Assembly (NCBI RefSeq): GCF_008801915.1
Contig: NZ_VZOV01000001.1
Location: 434,001-498,000, forward strand
Origin: Cupriavidus gilardii
GTDB lineage: Bacteria; Pseudomonadota; Gammaproteobacteria; Burkholderiales; Burkholderiaceae
Direction of reading: 5' to 3'
DNA: 64,000 bases
Numbering within the stretch: position 1 is the first letter of the stretch; each line of letters starts with the position of its first letter. The notes beneath the pieces were generated by a model. That model had not been told where the DNA came from. It was given only the letters and a program-made list of their open reading frames with translations, and ran no database searches. Below are positions 42,350-51,203 of the stretch, one piece after another. A program made the translations under genes and the position numbers.

Positions 42350-43273
42350 TCAGCGCAACGACGGCGTGCCGGCCGATCCCTCGACGGGAAAGGCCGATTG
42401 CGCGACCTGGCGGAAGTGCCGTCCCGTCGGCGTCTCGGTGTCGTCGCAATAGGCCAGCGCCAGTCCGATCGACGCGGCATCCGGCATGTCGTCGACCGGG
42501 ATGCACGCAAGGCGCTCGTTGGCGAAGCGATGCATGATCGATGGCACCAGCGCAATGCCGAGGCCGCTTTCCACCAGCGCCATCACGGTCTGGATCTGCG
42601 TCGCGATCTGCGTGATGCGGGGCTGGAAGCCGCCCAGCTGGCAGGCTGTCATCGCGGCCGCGTGCAGGCCGGAGGCCTCCTCGCGGGCGTACATCACGAA
42701 GCGTTCGCCGGCCAGCTCGGACAGGTTCAGCGATCGGTGCCCGGCCAGCGGATGATGGCGCGGCAGCGCGGCGACAAAGCGGTCGTGCTCAAGCGGAGCG
42801 AGCGTGATCCTGCCGGCCTGCAGCAGCGGAATGCGCACCAGGCCGACATCCAGCGCCCCGTCTTCAAGCTGTTTGACGATCGACGCCGAGGTGGCCTCCT
42901 TCAGTGTCAGCTCCACCGCCGGATACTCGGCCCGAAAGCGCGACACCAGTTGCGGCAGCAGGTGATAGGTCGTGGAGCCGACGAAACCGATACGCAGCGT
43001 TCCACCCATGCCGCTCGCCGCGGCGTGCGCGGCCTCGCGGAAATGGCCGGCATGGAACAGGATGCGCCGCGCCTCGGCGAGCGCCGCGAGGCCGCTCGGC
43101 GTCAGCGTGACACCGCGCGTCTCGCGCACGAACAACGGCGTCTCCAGTTCCTGTTCCAGTTTCTGGATCGAAACGGTCAGCGCAGGCTGTGCGATATGCA
43201 GCCGTTCGGCGGCGCGGCGAAAGTTCAGCGTTTCCGCGAGAACGACAAAATGCCGGATACGTCGGAAATCCAT
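42350..43273 (-). CDS. LysR-family transcriptional regulator (module C)
   Basis: A 307-residue LysR regulator (FRRIRHFVVLAETLNFRRAA at 3-22, then QPALTVSIQKLEQELETPLF). The effector domain starts around LRIGFVGSTTYHLLPQ. It follows the enoyl-CoA hydratase gene on the same strand after 67 bases and may be cotranscribed with it. It probably controls the divergent module C promoters, where two LysR-like palindromes occur (45268-45288 and 45352-45370). Confidence 0.92.
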   Translation of the reverse strand: MDFRRIRHFVVLAETLNFRRAAERLHIAQPALTVSIQKLEQELETPLFVRETRGVTLTPSGLAALAEARRILFHAGHFREAAHAAASGMGGTLRIGFVGSTTYHLLPQLVSRFRAEYPAVELTLKEATSASIVKQLEDGALDVGLVRIPLLQAGRITLAPLEHDRFVAALPRHHPLAGHRSLNLSELAGERFVMYAREEASGLHAAAMTACQLGGFQPRITQIATQIQTVMALVESGLGIALVPSIMHRFANERLACIPVDDMPDAASIGLALAYCDDTETPTGRHFRQVAQSAFPVEGSAGTPSLR

Positions 43274-43340
43274 GGGGCAGGGCGGCGCGCGGCAGTGGCG
43301 AAGCCCACATCTTACCGATGGCCGACGCCGCGCCCGCCGG

Positions 43341-44135
43341 TCAGCCTTGGGACGCCGGTTTCCGTTTCTCGAGGAAGGCCGTCACCGCGCGCCGATGGTC
43401 CTCGGTCTGGTGGCACATTGCCTGGAAGGTCGCCGACATCTCGAGCAGCGTGTCGAGCCGCGTGTGCATGCCTTCGCGCAACAGCCGTTTGGCGAGCCGC
43501 ACGGCTTGCGGCGGATTGGCGGCGATCGCCTCGGCCAGGCGCATCGCCGTCGGCAGCAGCCGATCGGCGGGCACCACCTGGGACACCAGGTTCCATTCCA
43601 GCGCCCGCGCGGCATCGATCGGCAGGCCGGTGAAGATCATTTCCGCGGCGCGCGACAGGCCGATGACGCGCGGCAGCAGCCAGGCGCCACCGTCGCCCGG
43701 AATGATGCCCAGCCGCACGAAGCTCTCGGCGAACTGCGCGCTCTCGGACGCAATGCGCAGATCGCACATGCAGGCGAGGTCCAGTCCCGCGCCCATCGCC
43801 GGCCCGTTGACCGCGGCGATTACCGGCACCTCCAGATTGAACAGCGCCAGCGGCAGCCGCTGGATGCCGCGGCGGTAGTCGCGCCGGATTTCCATGCCGG
43901 GCACCGTGCCCGAGGCCTGCCGCTCCATGTCGCGGATGTCTCCGCCGGTCGAGAAGACGGTGCCGGCGCCGGTCAGGATCACCGCACGTACCGAGTCGTC
44001 GCCGTCGATGCGGTCCACCGCTTCCACCAGCTCCGCCACCGCGGTGTTGCCGGTCAGCGGATTGCGGCGTGCGGGCTCGTTCAAGCTCAGGGTCACGATA
44101 TGACCTTGTTGCGCGTAGTCCAGGAACTGGCTCAT
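43341..44135 (-). CDS. Enoyl-CoA hydratase/isomerase family protein
   Basis: A 264-residue crotonase-fold enzyme. The CoA-binding and oxyanion region reads TGAGTVFSTGGDIRDM (about 55-70) and NGPAMGAGLDLACMCDLRIA (about 109-128); a catalytic acid is expected in FVRLGIIPGDGG. GAGGA sits eight bases before ATG 44135. It hydrates or isomerises an unsaturated acyl-CoA. The divergent operon encodes a CoA-transferase and two acyl-CoA dehydrogenases, so together they could run a beta-oxidation-like sequence on an acid captured by the Bug protein at 44195. Confidence 0.92.
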   Translation of the reverse strand: MSQFLDYAQQGHIVTLSLNEPARRNPLTGNTAVAELVEAVDRIDGDDSVRAVILTGAGTVFSTGGDIRDMERQASGTVPGMEIRRDYRRGIQRLPLALFNLEVPVIAAVNGPAMGAGLDLACMCDLRIASESAQFAESFVRLGIIPGDGGAWLLPRVIGLSRAAEMIFTGLPIDAARALEWNLVSQVVPADRLLPTAMRLAEAIAANPPQAVRLAKRLLREGMHTRLDTLLEMSATFQAMCHQTEDHRRAVTAFLEKRKPASQG

Positions 44136-44194
44136 GGTGGTCCTCGTTGGGTGGGTTGGCGACGGCGGCCCGTCGTCGTCGTTGCCGGTGAGTT

Positions 44195-45175
44195 CTATTG
44201 CTTCGGAATGCCGGCGCGCGTCGCCGCATCCGACCATTTGCGGATCTCCGCCAACTGGAAGCGCCGCAGTTCGGCAGCGTTGCCGGTAAAGACATCCCAG
44301 TTGGTGCGGGCGAAGAACTCGGCGGTCTCCGGGGCGGCATTGATTTCCAGCAGCAGCTTTTCCAGCTTCTCGACCACCGGGCGCGGCGTCTTCGCCGGCG
44401 CGAAGGCGGCGGTCCAGTTGACCATGAAGTAGCCGGGAAACCCGCTTTCCTGCAGCGTAGGCGTATTCGGCTGCGTCGCCAGCCGTTTTTCGCTGGTCAC
44501 CGCCAGCAGCCGCAGCTTGCCGCCCTGCAGCAGCGGCAGCACCGCGCCGTAGTCGGCGAAGGCGAAATCGACCTGACCTGCGGCAACGTCGGTCAGCGCT
44601 GGCGCGGCGCCCTTGTACGGCACGTGGTTGGCCTTGATCTGCGCCTGTGTCAGGAACAGTTCGGTCGCGATCTGATATGAGGCGCTGCCGGCGCCGTAAT
44701 TGAGCTTGCCCGGATGCTGACGGGCGTGCGCGACCAGTTCCGCGACCGTATGGAATGGCGAGGCCGGATTGACGACCACCGCCATCGCTCCCACGCCGAG
44801 CCGAGCGATCGGCGCCAGTTCGCCGACCGGATCGTAGGGTAGCTGGCGGAACATCGCGACATTGGTCGCCACCGGGGAATTGCTTGCGAGCAGCAGCGTG
44901 TAACCGTCGGGCTCGGCGCGGGTGACAGTCTGCACCGCGATAAAGCTGTTGCCGCCTGGCCGGTTCTCGACCACCACCGACTGACCGGTCTTTTCCTCGA
45001 GCTTGCGCGCCACGTAGCGGGCAGTGGAATCGGTGCCGCTGCCGGGCGGAAACGACACGACGAGGCGGATCGGCTTGTTCGGATAGTCGGCTCGCGCCGG
45101 CGCGGCAAGGCTCAGGGAAAGCGCGGCGACGCAGAAGATGGCGGCCAGCAGCCGGCCCGGGCGGGTCATCAGCAT
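44195..45175 (-). CDS. Bug/TctC-family solute-binding protein (module C)
   Basis: A 326-residue exported binding protein. The signal peptide has a core AAIFCVAALSLSLAAP and cleavage near ARA-DYP. Mature motifs are NKPIRLVVSFPPGSGTDSTA, ENRPGGNSFIA and HVPYKGAAPAL. GGAGAG close before ATG 45175 fixes the start against upstream in-frame codons. It is first in a minus-strand run with the enoyl-CoA hydratase and LysR genes. It probably delivers the acid used by the divergent CoA-transferase and dehydrogenase operon. Confidence 0.92.
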   Translation of the reverse strand: MLMTRPGRLLAAIFCVAALSLSLAAPARADYPNKPIRLVVSFPPGSGTDSTARYVARKLEEKTGQSVVVENRPGGNSFIAVQTVTRAEPDGYTLLLASNSPVATNVAMFRQLPYDPVGELAPIARLGVGAMAVVVNPASPFHTVAELVAHARQHPGKLNYGAGSASYQIATELFLTQAQIKANHVPYKGAAPALTDVAAGQVDFAFADYGAVLPLLQGGKLRLLAVTSEKRLATQPNTPTLQESGFPGYFMVNWTAAFAPAKTPRPVVEKLEKLLLEINAAPETAEFFARTNWDVFTGNAAELRRFQLAEIRKWSDAATRAGIPKQ

Positions 45176-45267
45176 GTCTCTCTCCAGTCGGCGCCCCGTC
45201 ATCGCGAGGCTTGTGCGCAAGGCTAAGAGCGGCGTCGGCAGCCTGTCCAATATGAATTCGGCGCGCG

Positions 45268-45288
45268 GCGATATACAAAACTTATCGC
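45268..45288. promoter_or_regulatory. LysR-like inverted repeat 1 (GCGATA-N9-TATCGC)
   Basis: Perfect six-base arms, GCGATA and TATCGC, are separated by nine bases, giving an ATA-N9-TAT core of LysR type. The site lies in the 277-base gap between the divergent Bug and CoA-transferase genes. It shares the TATCGC/GCGATA element with the second palindrome at 45352-45370. Confidence 0.6.
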
Positions 45289-45351
45289 TGCCCCCCGGGG
45301 AGTTGGACTCCCTGTCGTCAGCGGGAACGCGGGGACGACGGGGGTGGTTGC

Positions 45352-45370
45352 TAGCGATAAACGATCGCTA
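45352..45370. promoter_or_regulatory. LysR-like inverted repeat 2 (TAGCGAT-N5-ATCGCTA)
   Basis: Perfect seven-base arms, TAGCGAT and ATCGCTA, flank five bases, about 83 bases upstream of the CoA-transferase start. With the site at 45268 it could form the paired recognition and activation sites used by LysR tetramers. Assigned from symmetry and position only. Confidence 0.55.
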
Positions 45371-45452
45371 TCGATCGATGGCGATTCGATATTGGACGCA
45401 TTGCGTTTGCCCTCACTACGCTTGCCCCAATCGCAGCCACAGGAGACCACTG

Positions 45453-46676
45453 GTGAAAGGCGCATTGGCACATATCAAGGTTCTCGACCTGACCCGCATC
45501 CTGGCCGGCCCGTGGGCGACGCAGAACCTCGCCGACATGGGCGCCGAAGTCATCAAGGTCGAACGTCCGCGCGTCGGCGACGATACCCGTGCCTGGGGCC
45601 CGCCGTTCCTGAAGGATGCGCAGGGCCGCGAAACCGCCGATTCCTCATACTTCCTCAGCGCCAATCGCGGCAAGAAGTCCATCACCGTCGATCTGGCGGT
45701 GCCGGAGGGGCAGCAGATCATCCGCGAGCTGGCGCGAGAGGCGGATGTCGTCGTCGAGAACTACAAGGTCGGCACGCTGGCGCGCTACGGCCTCGGCTAC
45801 GACGATCTGCGCGCGCTCAATCCGCGGCTGGTCTACTGCTCGATCACCGGCTTCGGCCAGTCCGGTCCCTATGCCGCGCTGCCGGGCTACGACTTCGTGT
45901 TCCAGGGCATGGGCGGGCTGATGAGCATCACCGGCCTGCCGGACGGCGAGCCCGGCGGCGGGCCGATCAAGTCGGGCATCGCGATCACCGACCTGCTGAC
46001 GGGCATGTACGCGAGCACCGCGATCCTGGCAGCGCTCGAGCATCGCAATGTCAGCGGCGAAGGGCAATACATCGACATGGCGCTGCTGGACTGCGTGGTG
46101 ACCATCAATTCCTACCAGGCGATCAACTACTTCCTGTCCGGCAAGGTCCCGCAACGGATGGGCAATGCGCACTCGAACATGGTGCCCTACCAGGTGTTCC
46201 GCTGCCGCGAAGGGGACGTCATCGTCGCGGTGGGCAACGACGCGCAATACACCGCGCTGTGCGAGGTGATCGGCCGTCCCGAACTGGCCACCGACCCCCG
46301 CTTCACCTCCGCCGGCCAACGCAACCGCAACCGCCAGGCGCTGATCCCGCAGATCGCCGAAGCGATGCTGGCGCGCACGATGACCGAGTGGGTCGAGCGC
46401 ATGGAAGCGGCCAACGTGCCGTGCGGGCCCATCTACGACATGCAGCAGGTGTTCGAAGACGACCAGGTGCGCCATCGCGGCATGCAGCTGTCGTTGCCCC
46501 ATGGCGCGGGCGTGCAGGCGCCGGGACTTGCCAATCCGATCCGGCTGTCGGCCACGCCGATCCGGTACGAGCGCGCCGCGCCGACGCTGGGAGAACACAC
46601 CGAGACGGTGCTGCGCGACAGGCTCGGCTTCGACGAGGCCCGGATCGATGCGTTGCGTGCCAAGGGCGTGATTTGA
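45453..46676 (+). CDS. CaiB/BaiF-family CoA-transferase (module C)
   Basis: A 407-residue class III CoA-transferase starting at GTG 45453 with AGGAG about ten bases upstream. Family landmarks are IKVLDLTRILAGPWATQNLA (about 8-27), GAEVIKVERP, ENYKVGTLARYGL, and the segment SGIAITDLLTGMYAS, where the catalytic aspartate of this family falls. It exchanges CoA between a donor and an acid. It is followed by two acyl-CoA dehydrogenases, so the product is probably a saturated acyl-CoA that is then dehydrogenated. Confidence 0.93.
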   Translation: MKGALAHIKVLDLTRILAGPWATQNLADMGAEVIKVERPRVGDDTRAWGPPFLKDAQGRETADSSYFLSANRGKKSITVDLAVPEGQQIIRELAREADVVVENYKVGTLARYGLGYDDLRALNPRLVYCSITGFGQSGPYAALPGYDFVFQGMGGLMSITGLPDGEPGGGPIKSGIAITDLLTGMYASTAILAALEHRNVSGEGQYIDMALLDCVVTINSYQAINYFLSGKVPQRMGNAHSNMVPYQVFRCREGDVIVAVGNDAQYTALCEVIGRPELATDPRFTSAGQRNRNRQALIPQIAEAMLARTMTEWVERMEAANVPCGPIYDMQQVFEDDQVRHRGMQLSLPHGAGVQAPGLANPIRLSATPIRYERAAPTLGEHTETVLRDRLGFDEARIDALRAKGVI

Positions 46677-46720
46677 CGCCGGTAGCTGGCCGGCGCACCC
46701 AACATGGAATGGAGTCGCCC

Positions 46721-46873
46721 ATGCACACCATCGCCTCGCTGGAGCAGTTACGTGCGGCGGTTGGCGCGCCTGCTGCCGTCAGCGGGAATTTTCCGCTGGA
46801 TCAGCGCAGCATCGATGCGCTCGCCGACCTGCCGGCGATGGTGGCGACCGGGCTGATCCAGATGCGGTACTGA
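46721..46873 (+). CDS. Short ORF, 50 residues, unknown
   Basis: A 50-codon frame with a good ribosome-binding site (GGAG at 46711-46714, ATG 46721), between the CoA-transferase and the acyl-CoA dehydrogenase. The predicted peptide begins MHTIASLEQLRAAVGAP and ends in GLIQMRY. It has no signal or membrane segment. The opening resembles the first residues of some pyridoxamine-phosphate-oxidase-like proteins, so it could be a truncated remnant, but I cannot establish that. Confidence 0.35.
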   Translation: MHTIASLEQLRAAVGAPAAVSGNFPLDQRSIDALADLPAMVATGLIQMRY

Positions 46874-46945
46874 CGCCGTTCCACGTGCGAGCCGCGGAAA
46901 CGACCATGAACAGACCGAACATCGACCGCATCGGAGCCGATCGCA

Positions 46946-48103
46946 GTGTCCAGTCTTCTCGATAACTTCGTCCGTGCGGAACTGCCGCCCGAGGCAGAGT
47001 CCTTCCGTGCCGAAGTCAAGCGCTTTCTTGCCGCGCAACTGCCCGACGCGCCGGCCGATCGCCGTGCGCGCTCATGGATGGGCTTCGATGCGGACTTCAG
47101 CCGCCGGCTGGCGGCGCGTGGATGGGTCGGCATCACGCTGCCGCCGGAATACGGTGGCGCCGGGCTCGATCCGTTTCGACGTTTCGTGCTGGTCGAAGAA
47201 CTGCTGGCCGCCGGCGCACCGGTCGCCGCGCACTGGATCGCCGATCGCCAGAGCGGGCCGTTGATCCTGCGCTACGGTTCCGAGACGCAGAAGCGCCGCC
47301 ATCTGCCGGCCATCTGCCGCGGCGAGAGCTTCTTCTGCATCGGCATGAGCGAACCCAACTCCGGCTCCGACCTGGCCAGCGTGCGCAGCCGGGCAAGCCG
47401 CGTTGGCGATGGATGGGTGCTGAATGGCCGGAAGATCTGGACCACCAATGCTCCGCACTGCCGGTACATGATCGCGCTGGTGCGGACCTCTGGCGTGCCC
47501 GAGGACAAGCAGAAGGGGTTGTCGCAGTTCATCGTCGACCTGTCGTTGCCGGGCGTCACCGTGCGCCCGATCGAGGATCTGACCGGCGACGCGCATTTTG
47601 CCGAGGTCGTATTCGACGATGTTCAGCTGGACGACGACGCGCTGATCGGCAACGAAGGCAGCGGCTGGGAGCAGGTCAATGCCGAACTGGCGTTCGAGCG
47701 CAGCGGCCCCGAGCGGATCTACTCGAGCGTGGTGCTGCTGGATCTGTGGGTTGCGCGCCTGCGCCGCGATGGCGCCACGCCGGAACAGCAGGCGCTGCTG
47801 GGCCGATTCTGCGCGCAACTGGCCACGCTGCGGCAGATGTCGATCGCGGTGACCGCCAGGCTGGCGGCCGGACAGAGCCCGGTAGCCGAGGCGGCGTTGG
47901 TCAAGGACCTGGGCACGACGCTGGAGCAGCAGATTCCCGCCGCGCTCGAGGCCGTCATTGCCGGCGATCCGCGCACCGTTGCCGATGCGGACCTGTATCG
48001 CACCGTCAGCTATCTGAGCCAGATCTCGCCGACTTTCTCGTTGCGGGGCGGCACCCGTGAAATCCTGCGCGGCATGATCGCCCGCAGCCTGGGACTGCGC
48101 TAG
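46946..48103 (+). CDS. Acyl-CoA dehydrogenase, first of a pair
   Basis: A 385-residue acyl-CoA dehydrogenase. Landmarks are WVGITLPPEYGGAGL (about 52-66), the flavin/substrate segment FCIGMSEPNSGSDLASVRSR (about 131-150), WVLNGRKIWTT, and the C-terminal RGGTREILRGMIARSLGLR. The start is GTG 46946 with GGAG about ten bases upstream. It introduces an alpha-beta double bond using FAD. It is followed 32 bases later by a shorter paralogue; such pairs often form heteromeric dehydrogenases for steroid side chains or branched acids. Confidence 0.92.
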   Translation: MSSLLDNFVRAELPPEAESFRAEVKRFLAAQLPDAPADRRARSWMGFDADFSRRLAARGWVGITLPPEYGGAGLDPFRRFVLVEELLAAGAPVAAHWIADRQSGPLILRYGSETQKRRHLPAICRGESFFCIGMSEPNSGSDLASVRSRASRVGDGWVLNGRKIWTTNAPHCRYMIALVRTSGVPEDKQKGLSQFIVDLSLPGVTVRPIEDLTGDAHFAEVVFDDVQLDDDALIGNEGSGWEQVNAELAFERSGPERIYSSVVLLDLWVARLRRDGATPEQQALLGRFCAQLATLRQMSIAVTARLAAGQSPVAEAALVKDLGTTLEQQIPAALEAVIAGDPRTVADADLYRTVSYLSQISPTFSLRGGTREILRGMIARSLGLR

Positions 48104-48135
48104 GCACGCGGCGGCAAGCGCAAGGGGAGAGCACC

Positions 48136-49134
48136 ATGTTCGTCGAAGCGATCGAATCGATCCTGCAGGATGCCTGCACGCCAACGGTGGTGCGAGCCAT
48201 CGAGGGCGGCGCCGACCCGAGGGGGCTGTGGGCCACCATCGAGGATGCCGGCTTTCTGGAACTGCTCGTGCCCGAGCAGAGCGGCGGTGCGGGCTTGACG
48301 CTGTCCGAACTCGCACCGGTGCTGATCGCCATGGGACGCCAGCCGCTACCGGTGCCGCTGGCGCAGTCGGTGGCCGCACGGGCGCTGCTGCGCCGGGCCA
48401 GGCTGGGGGTCCCGAACGGAATGATCACGCTGGCGCAGGCCGGCATGCGCGAAGCCGATGGCGGCGTGGTGTGCCCCGTGACGCCATACGGGGCGATCGC
48501 GGACCACGTGGTGCTGGGCCTCGACGGCAAGGTGCTGTTGCTCGATGCGGGCGCCGCCAGCCGCGTTGCCACCGGCGTGCACCGCGACCAGGCCGCGACG
48601 CTGCGCTGGCCGGCGCAGGCGGTGCCCGAGCCCGTGGCGGCGCCCGGCGCCGACGTCGGCGCATGGGGCGCGGCGCTGCATGCCGCGCTGATCGCTGGCG
48701 CCGCGCGTCGTGTGTTCGATCTGACGCTGCAGTATTGCAATGACCGGACCCAGTTCGGCCGGGCGATCGGGAAATTCCAGGCCGTGCAGCACCAGCTCAG
48801 CGTGATGGCCGAACTGGTCGCCGCCTGCCATATCGCCGCGCAGATCGGGCTCTCTGGCGATGGCGACCAGCCGGACCGCCTCCCCGCCGCGATTGCGAAG
48901 TCTCGTACCAGCGAGGCAGCGGCCGCCATCGCCGCCACCGCTCACGCGTTGCACGGCGCGATCGGCATTACCGAGGAATACGATCTGCAGTTGCTGACGC
49001 GACGCCTGCATCAATGGCGCATGGCCCACGGTTCCGAGGCGTTCTGGCAGCCGGTGGTTGGCGCGGCCTGCCTGGCGTCCGCGCATGCCACGGTCGACTT
49101 CATTCGCGCGGTGACGGACAGCCGCGCACCTTGA
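48136..49134 (+). CDS. Acyl-CoA dehydrogenase, shorter second subunit
   Basis: A 332-residue acyl-CoA dehydrogenase family protein, about 50 residues shorter than its partner. The N-terminal helical domain (DAGFLELLVPEQSGGAGLTL) and C-terminal helical domain (DRTQFGRAIGKFQAVQHQLS, by pattern) are recognisable. The middle beta domain is reduced, and the usual flavin-binding SEPNSGSD-type segment is missing. GGGGAGAG precedes ATG 48136. It is probably a non-catalytic or half-site subunit of a heteromer with the 46946 protein. It ends the module C plus-strand operon. Confidence 0.9.
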   Translation: MFVEAIESILQDACTPTVVRAIEGGADPRGLWATIEDAGFLELLVPEQSGGAGLTLSELAPVLIAMGRQPLPVPLAQSVAARALLRRARLGVPNGMITLAQAGMREADGGVVCPVTPYGAIADHVVLGLDGKVLLLDAGAASRVATGVHRDQAATLRWPAQAVPEPVAAPGADVGAWGAALHAALIAGAARRVFDLTLQYCNDRTQFGRAIGKFQAVQHQLSVMAELVAACHIAAQIGLSGDGDQPDRLPAAIAKSRTSEAAAAIAATAHALHGAIGITEEYDLQLLTRRLHQWRMAHGSEAFWQPVVGAACLASAHATVDFIRAVTDSRAP

Positions 49135-49170
49135 CGCGCCGGCCGCCGGCTGTCCGCACACTGCCGCAAC

Positions 49171-50385
49171 TCACGCCGTCTCGAACAGCTTCTCGTGCGT
49201 GCGCGGCCGGGCCGCATGGTCGGGCAGGGCCCGGTACCCCGCCGCGAACACCAGCCGGCCGGCCGACCACGTATGCGTGACCATCGGTTGCCCGGCCACA
49301 GGCGCGACCGCGATCACGTCCGCGCGCAATCCCGGTGCCAGTCGGCCGCGATCGTGCAACAGGCAGGCGTCCGCCGGATTGGCGGTGACCAGCGCGGCCG
49401 CCTCGTTCAGCGGCAAGTCGGCCAGGCGCGCCGCGGCAAACGCGGCGGCGATCAGCGTCGAGGGCTGGTAGTCCGAACAGAGGATATGGCCGACCCCCGC
49501 CTGGATCGCGTCGATCGCGCGCATCGATCCGCTCTGGCTGCGGCCGCGCAGCACGTTCGGCGCGCCGAAGATCGTCGGTAGCGCGTGGGCGGCGGCCGCC
49601 TGCGCGGTGTCGAGGTTGATCGGAAACTCGCTCATGCGCACGCCGAGGGCCTGCATCGCGGCAATGCGCTGCGGGGAATCGTCGTCATGGCTGGCGGTCG
49701 GCACGCCGACTTCGTGCGCGCGGGACAGCAGCCGGCGGACCCGCTCGTGCGCACCGTCGCGCTGCTCGGCCTTCTTCGCGGCGGCGTCCGCCGCTTCCTC
49801 GCGGCTCATGCCATGGTTGCCGACCATGTAGGCAAGGTACGCGTCGAGCGTCTTGAACTGGCCCTGTCCCGGCGAATGGTCCATCACCGACAGCAGGTCG
49901 ACCACGCCCTCGAGCATCAGCATCTCGAGCACCGGCACCGCGGCAGCGTCGGTCACTTCGTAGCGGCAATGGATTCGGTTGTCGACCAGGCTGTGGTCGC
50001 GGTACGCCGCCACGGTGCGCACCAGTTCGGCCGCCGTGTCGTTGTTGCGTACGCCGAACTGGTTATTGGCGAAGGACAGCGCATGGTAGGGCGTGGTGAT
50101 GCCGGCCGCCGCGTTGCGCCGATCGACCTGTGCCACGGCGAAATCCATCGGGAACAGCACGTTGGCACGCGGTTCGACCTCTTTCTCGATCGCGTCGCAA
50201 TGGACGTCGATCAGGCCGGGCATCACCGTGTGTCCGCGCAGCGCCACGACGCTGGCCAGCGCGGGCAGCGTGGATGGGTCGGGCTCGATGGCGGCGATGC
50301 GTCCATCCTCGATCAGCAGCGCGCTGTCTTGCAGCACGCGGTCGGGCAGTACCAGGGTGACGTGCGTCAGGTAAGTGGCGGACAT
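49171..50385 (-). CDS. phnM: Alpha-D-ribose 1-methylphosphonate 5-triphosphate diphosphatase
   Basis: A 404-residue amidohydrolase-fold protein, slightly longer than E. coli PhnM (378). Metal-site motifs include GLIDVHCDAIEKEVEPR (about 57-73), SVMDHSPGQGQ, ASHDDDSPQR and CSDYQPSTL. PhnM removes pyrophosphate from the ribose triphosphate phosphonate made by the PhnGHIL complex, giving the PhnJ substrate. It is the last gene of the phnG-M run, 77 bases after phnL, and convergent with module C. Confidence 0.95.
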   Translation of the reverse strand: MSATYLTHVTLVLPDRVLQDSALLIEDGRIAAIEPDPSTLPALASVVALRGHTVMPGLIDVHCDAIEKEVEPRANVLFPMDFAVAQVDRRNAAAGITTPYHALSFANNQFGVRNNDTAAELVRTVAAYRDHSLVDNRIHCRYEVTDAAAVPVLEMLMLEGVVDLLSVMDHSPGQGQFKTLDAYLAYMVGNHGMSREEAADAAAKKAEQRDGAHERVRRLLSRAHEVGVPTASHDDDSPQRIAAMQALGVRMSEFPINLDTAQAAAAHALPTIFGAPNVLRGRSQSGSMRAIDAIQAGVGHILCSDYQPSTLIAAAFAAARLADLPLNEAAALVTANPADACLLHDRGRLAPGLRADVIAVAPVAGQPMVTHTWSAGRLVFAAGYRALPDHAARPRTHEKLFETA

Positions 50386-50462
50386 GTCCGGCTCCGTGTC
50401 GGTTCAGGCTGGTGCGGGGTAAGGTGCACGTAGGGTGCGGATAGGGGCGGCCGCGACGCGCA

Positions 50463-51200
50463 TCACGCGGCCGCGGTCGCCGGCTGCAACGGCAGCAGGC
50501 GCGTGGCGACCGCATCGCGGACCGCCTCGTCGTGAAAGATGCCGATCAGGCAGCGGCCCTCGGCCAGCGCCTCGCGGATCAGTTCGACCACCACGGTACG
50601 GTTATCGGCGTCGAGCGAGGCGGTGGGCTCGTCCAGCAGCAGGATCGGGTGGCCGCCGATCAGCCCGCGCGCGATATTGACGCGCTGCTGCTCGCCGCCC
50701 GAGAACGTTGCCGGCGGCAGCTCCCACAGCCGGCGCGGCAGGTTCAGCCGTTGCAGCAGCGCCGCGGCGCGCGCGCGGGCCTCGTTGCGGTCGATGCCGC
50801 GCTGCTGCAGCGGCTCCGCCACGACGTCGAGCGCGCCCACGCGCGGAATCGCGCGCAGGAACTGGCTGACATAGCCGATCACGTCGCGGCGCAGCTTCAG
50901 CACGCGTTGCTCGGGTGCATCGGTCAAAAGGACCCAGGGCTCGCCTTCGGCACTGGTATCGCGAAGCCGGATGCTGCCTTCGGTGGCCAGATAGTTGCCG
51001 TACAGGCATCGCAGCAACGTGCTCTTGCCGGTGCCGGACCTGCCCGACAGCACCAGGCATTCGCCGCGCGCCGCGTCGAAATCGATCGCCTGCAGCACCG
51101 GCAGCCGGATGCCGCCCTGGTTGTGCAAGGTAAACATCTTGCCGAGGCCGCGGACCTCGATCAGCGTCCGTGCGTGCTCGGCCTGCCGTGCTTGATTCAT
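50463..51200 (-). CDS. phnL: C-P lyase accessory ABC-type ATPase PhnL
   Basis: A 245-residue ABC ATPase. Walker A is LSGRSGTGKST (about 52-62), the signature FSGGEQQRVNIARGL is near 156-170, and Walker B is ILLLDEPTASLD. PhnL is part of the C-P lyase machinery, acting with PhnG, H and I to form the ribose-triphosphate phosphonate rather than driving transport. It follows phnK by three bases. Confidence 0.95.
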   Translation of the reverse strand: MNQARQAEHARTLIEVRGLGKMFTLHNQGGIRLPVLQAIDFDAARGECLVLSGRSGTGKSTLLRCLYGNYLATEGSIRLRDTSAEGEPWVLLTDAPEQRVLKLRRDVIGYVSQFLRAIPRVGALDVVAEPLQQRGIDRNEARARAAALLQRLNLPRRLWELPPATFSGGEQQRVNIARGLIGGHPILLLDEPTASLDADNRTVVVELIREALAEGRCLIGIFHDEAVRDAVATRLLPLQPATAAA

Positions 51201-51203
51201 GGT

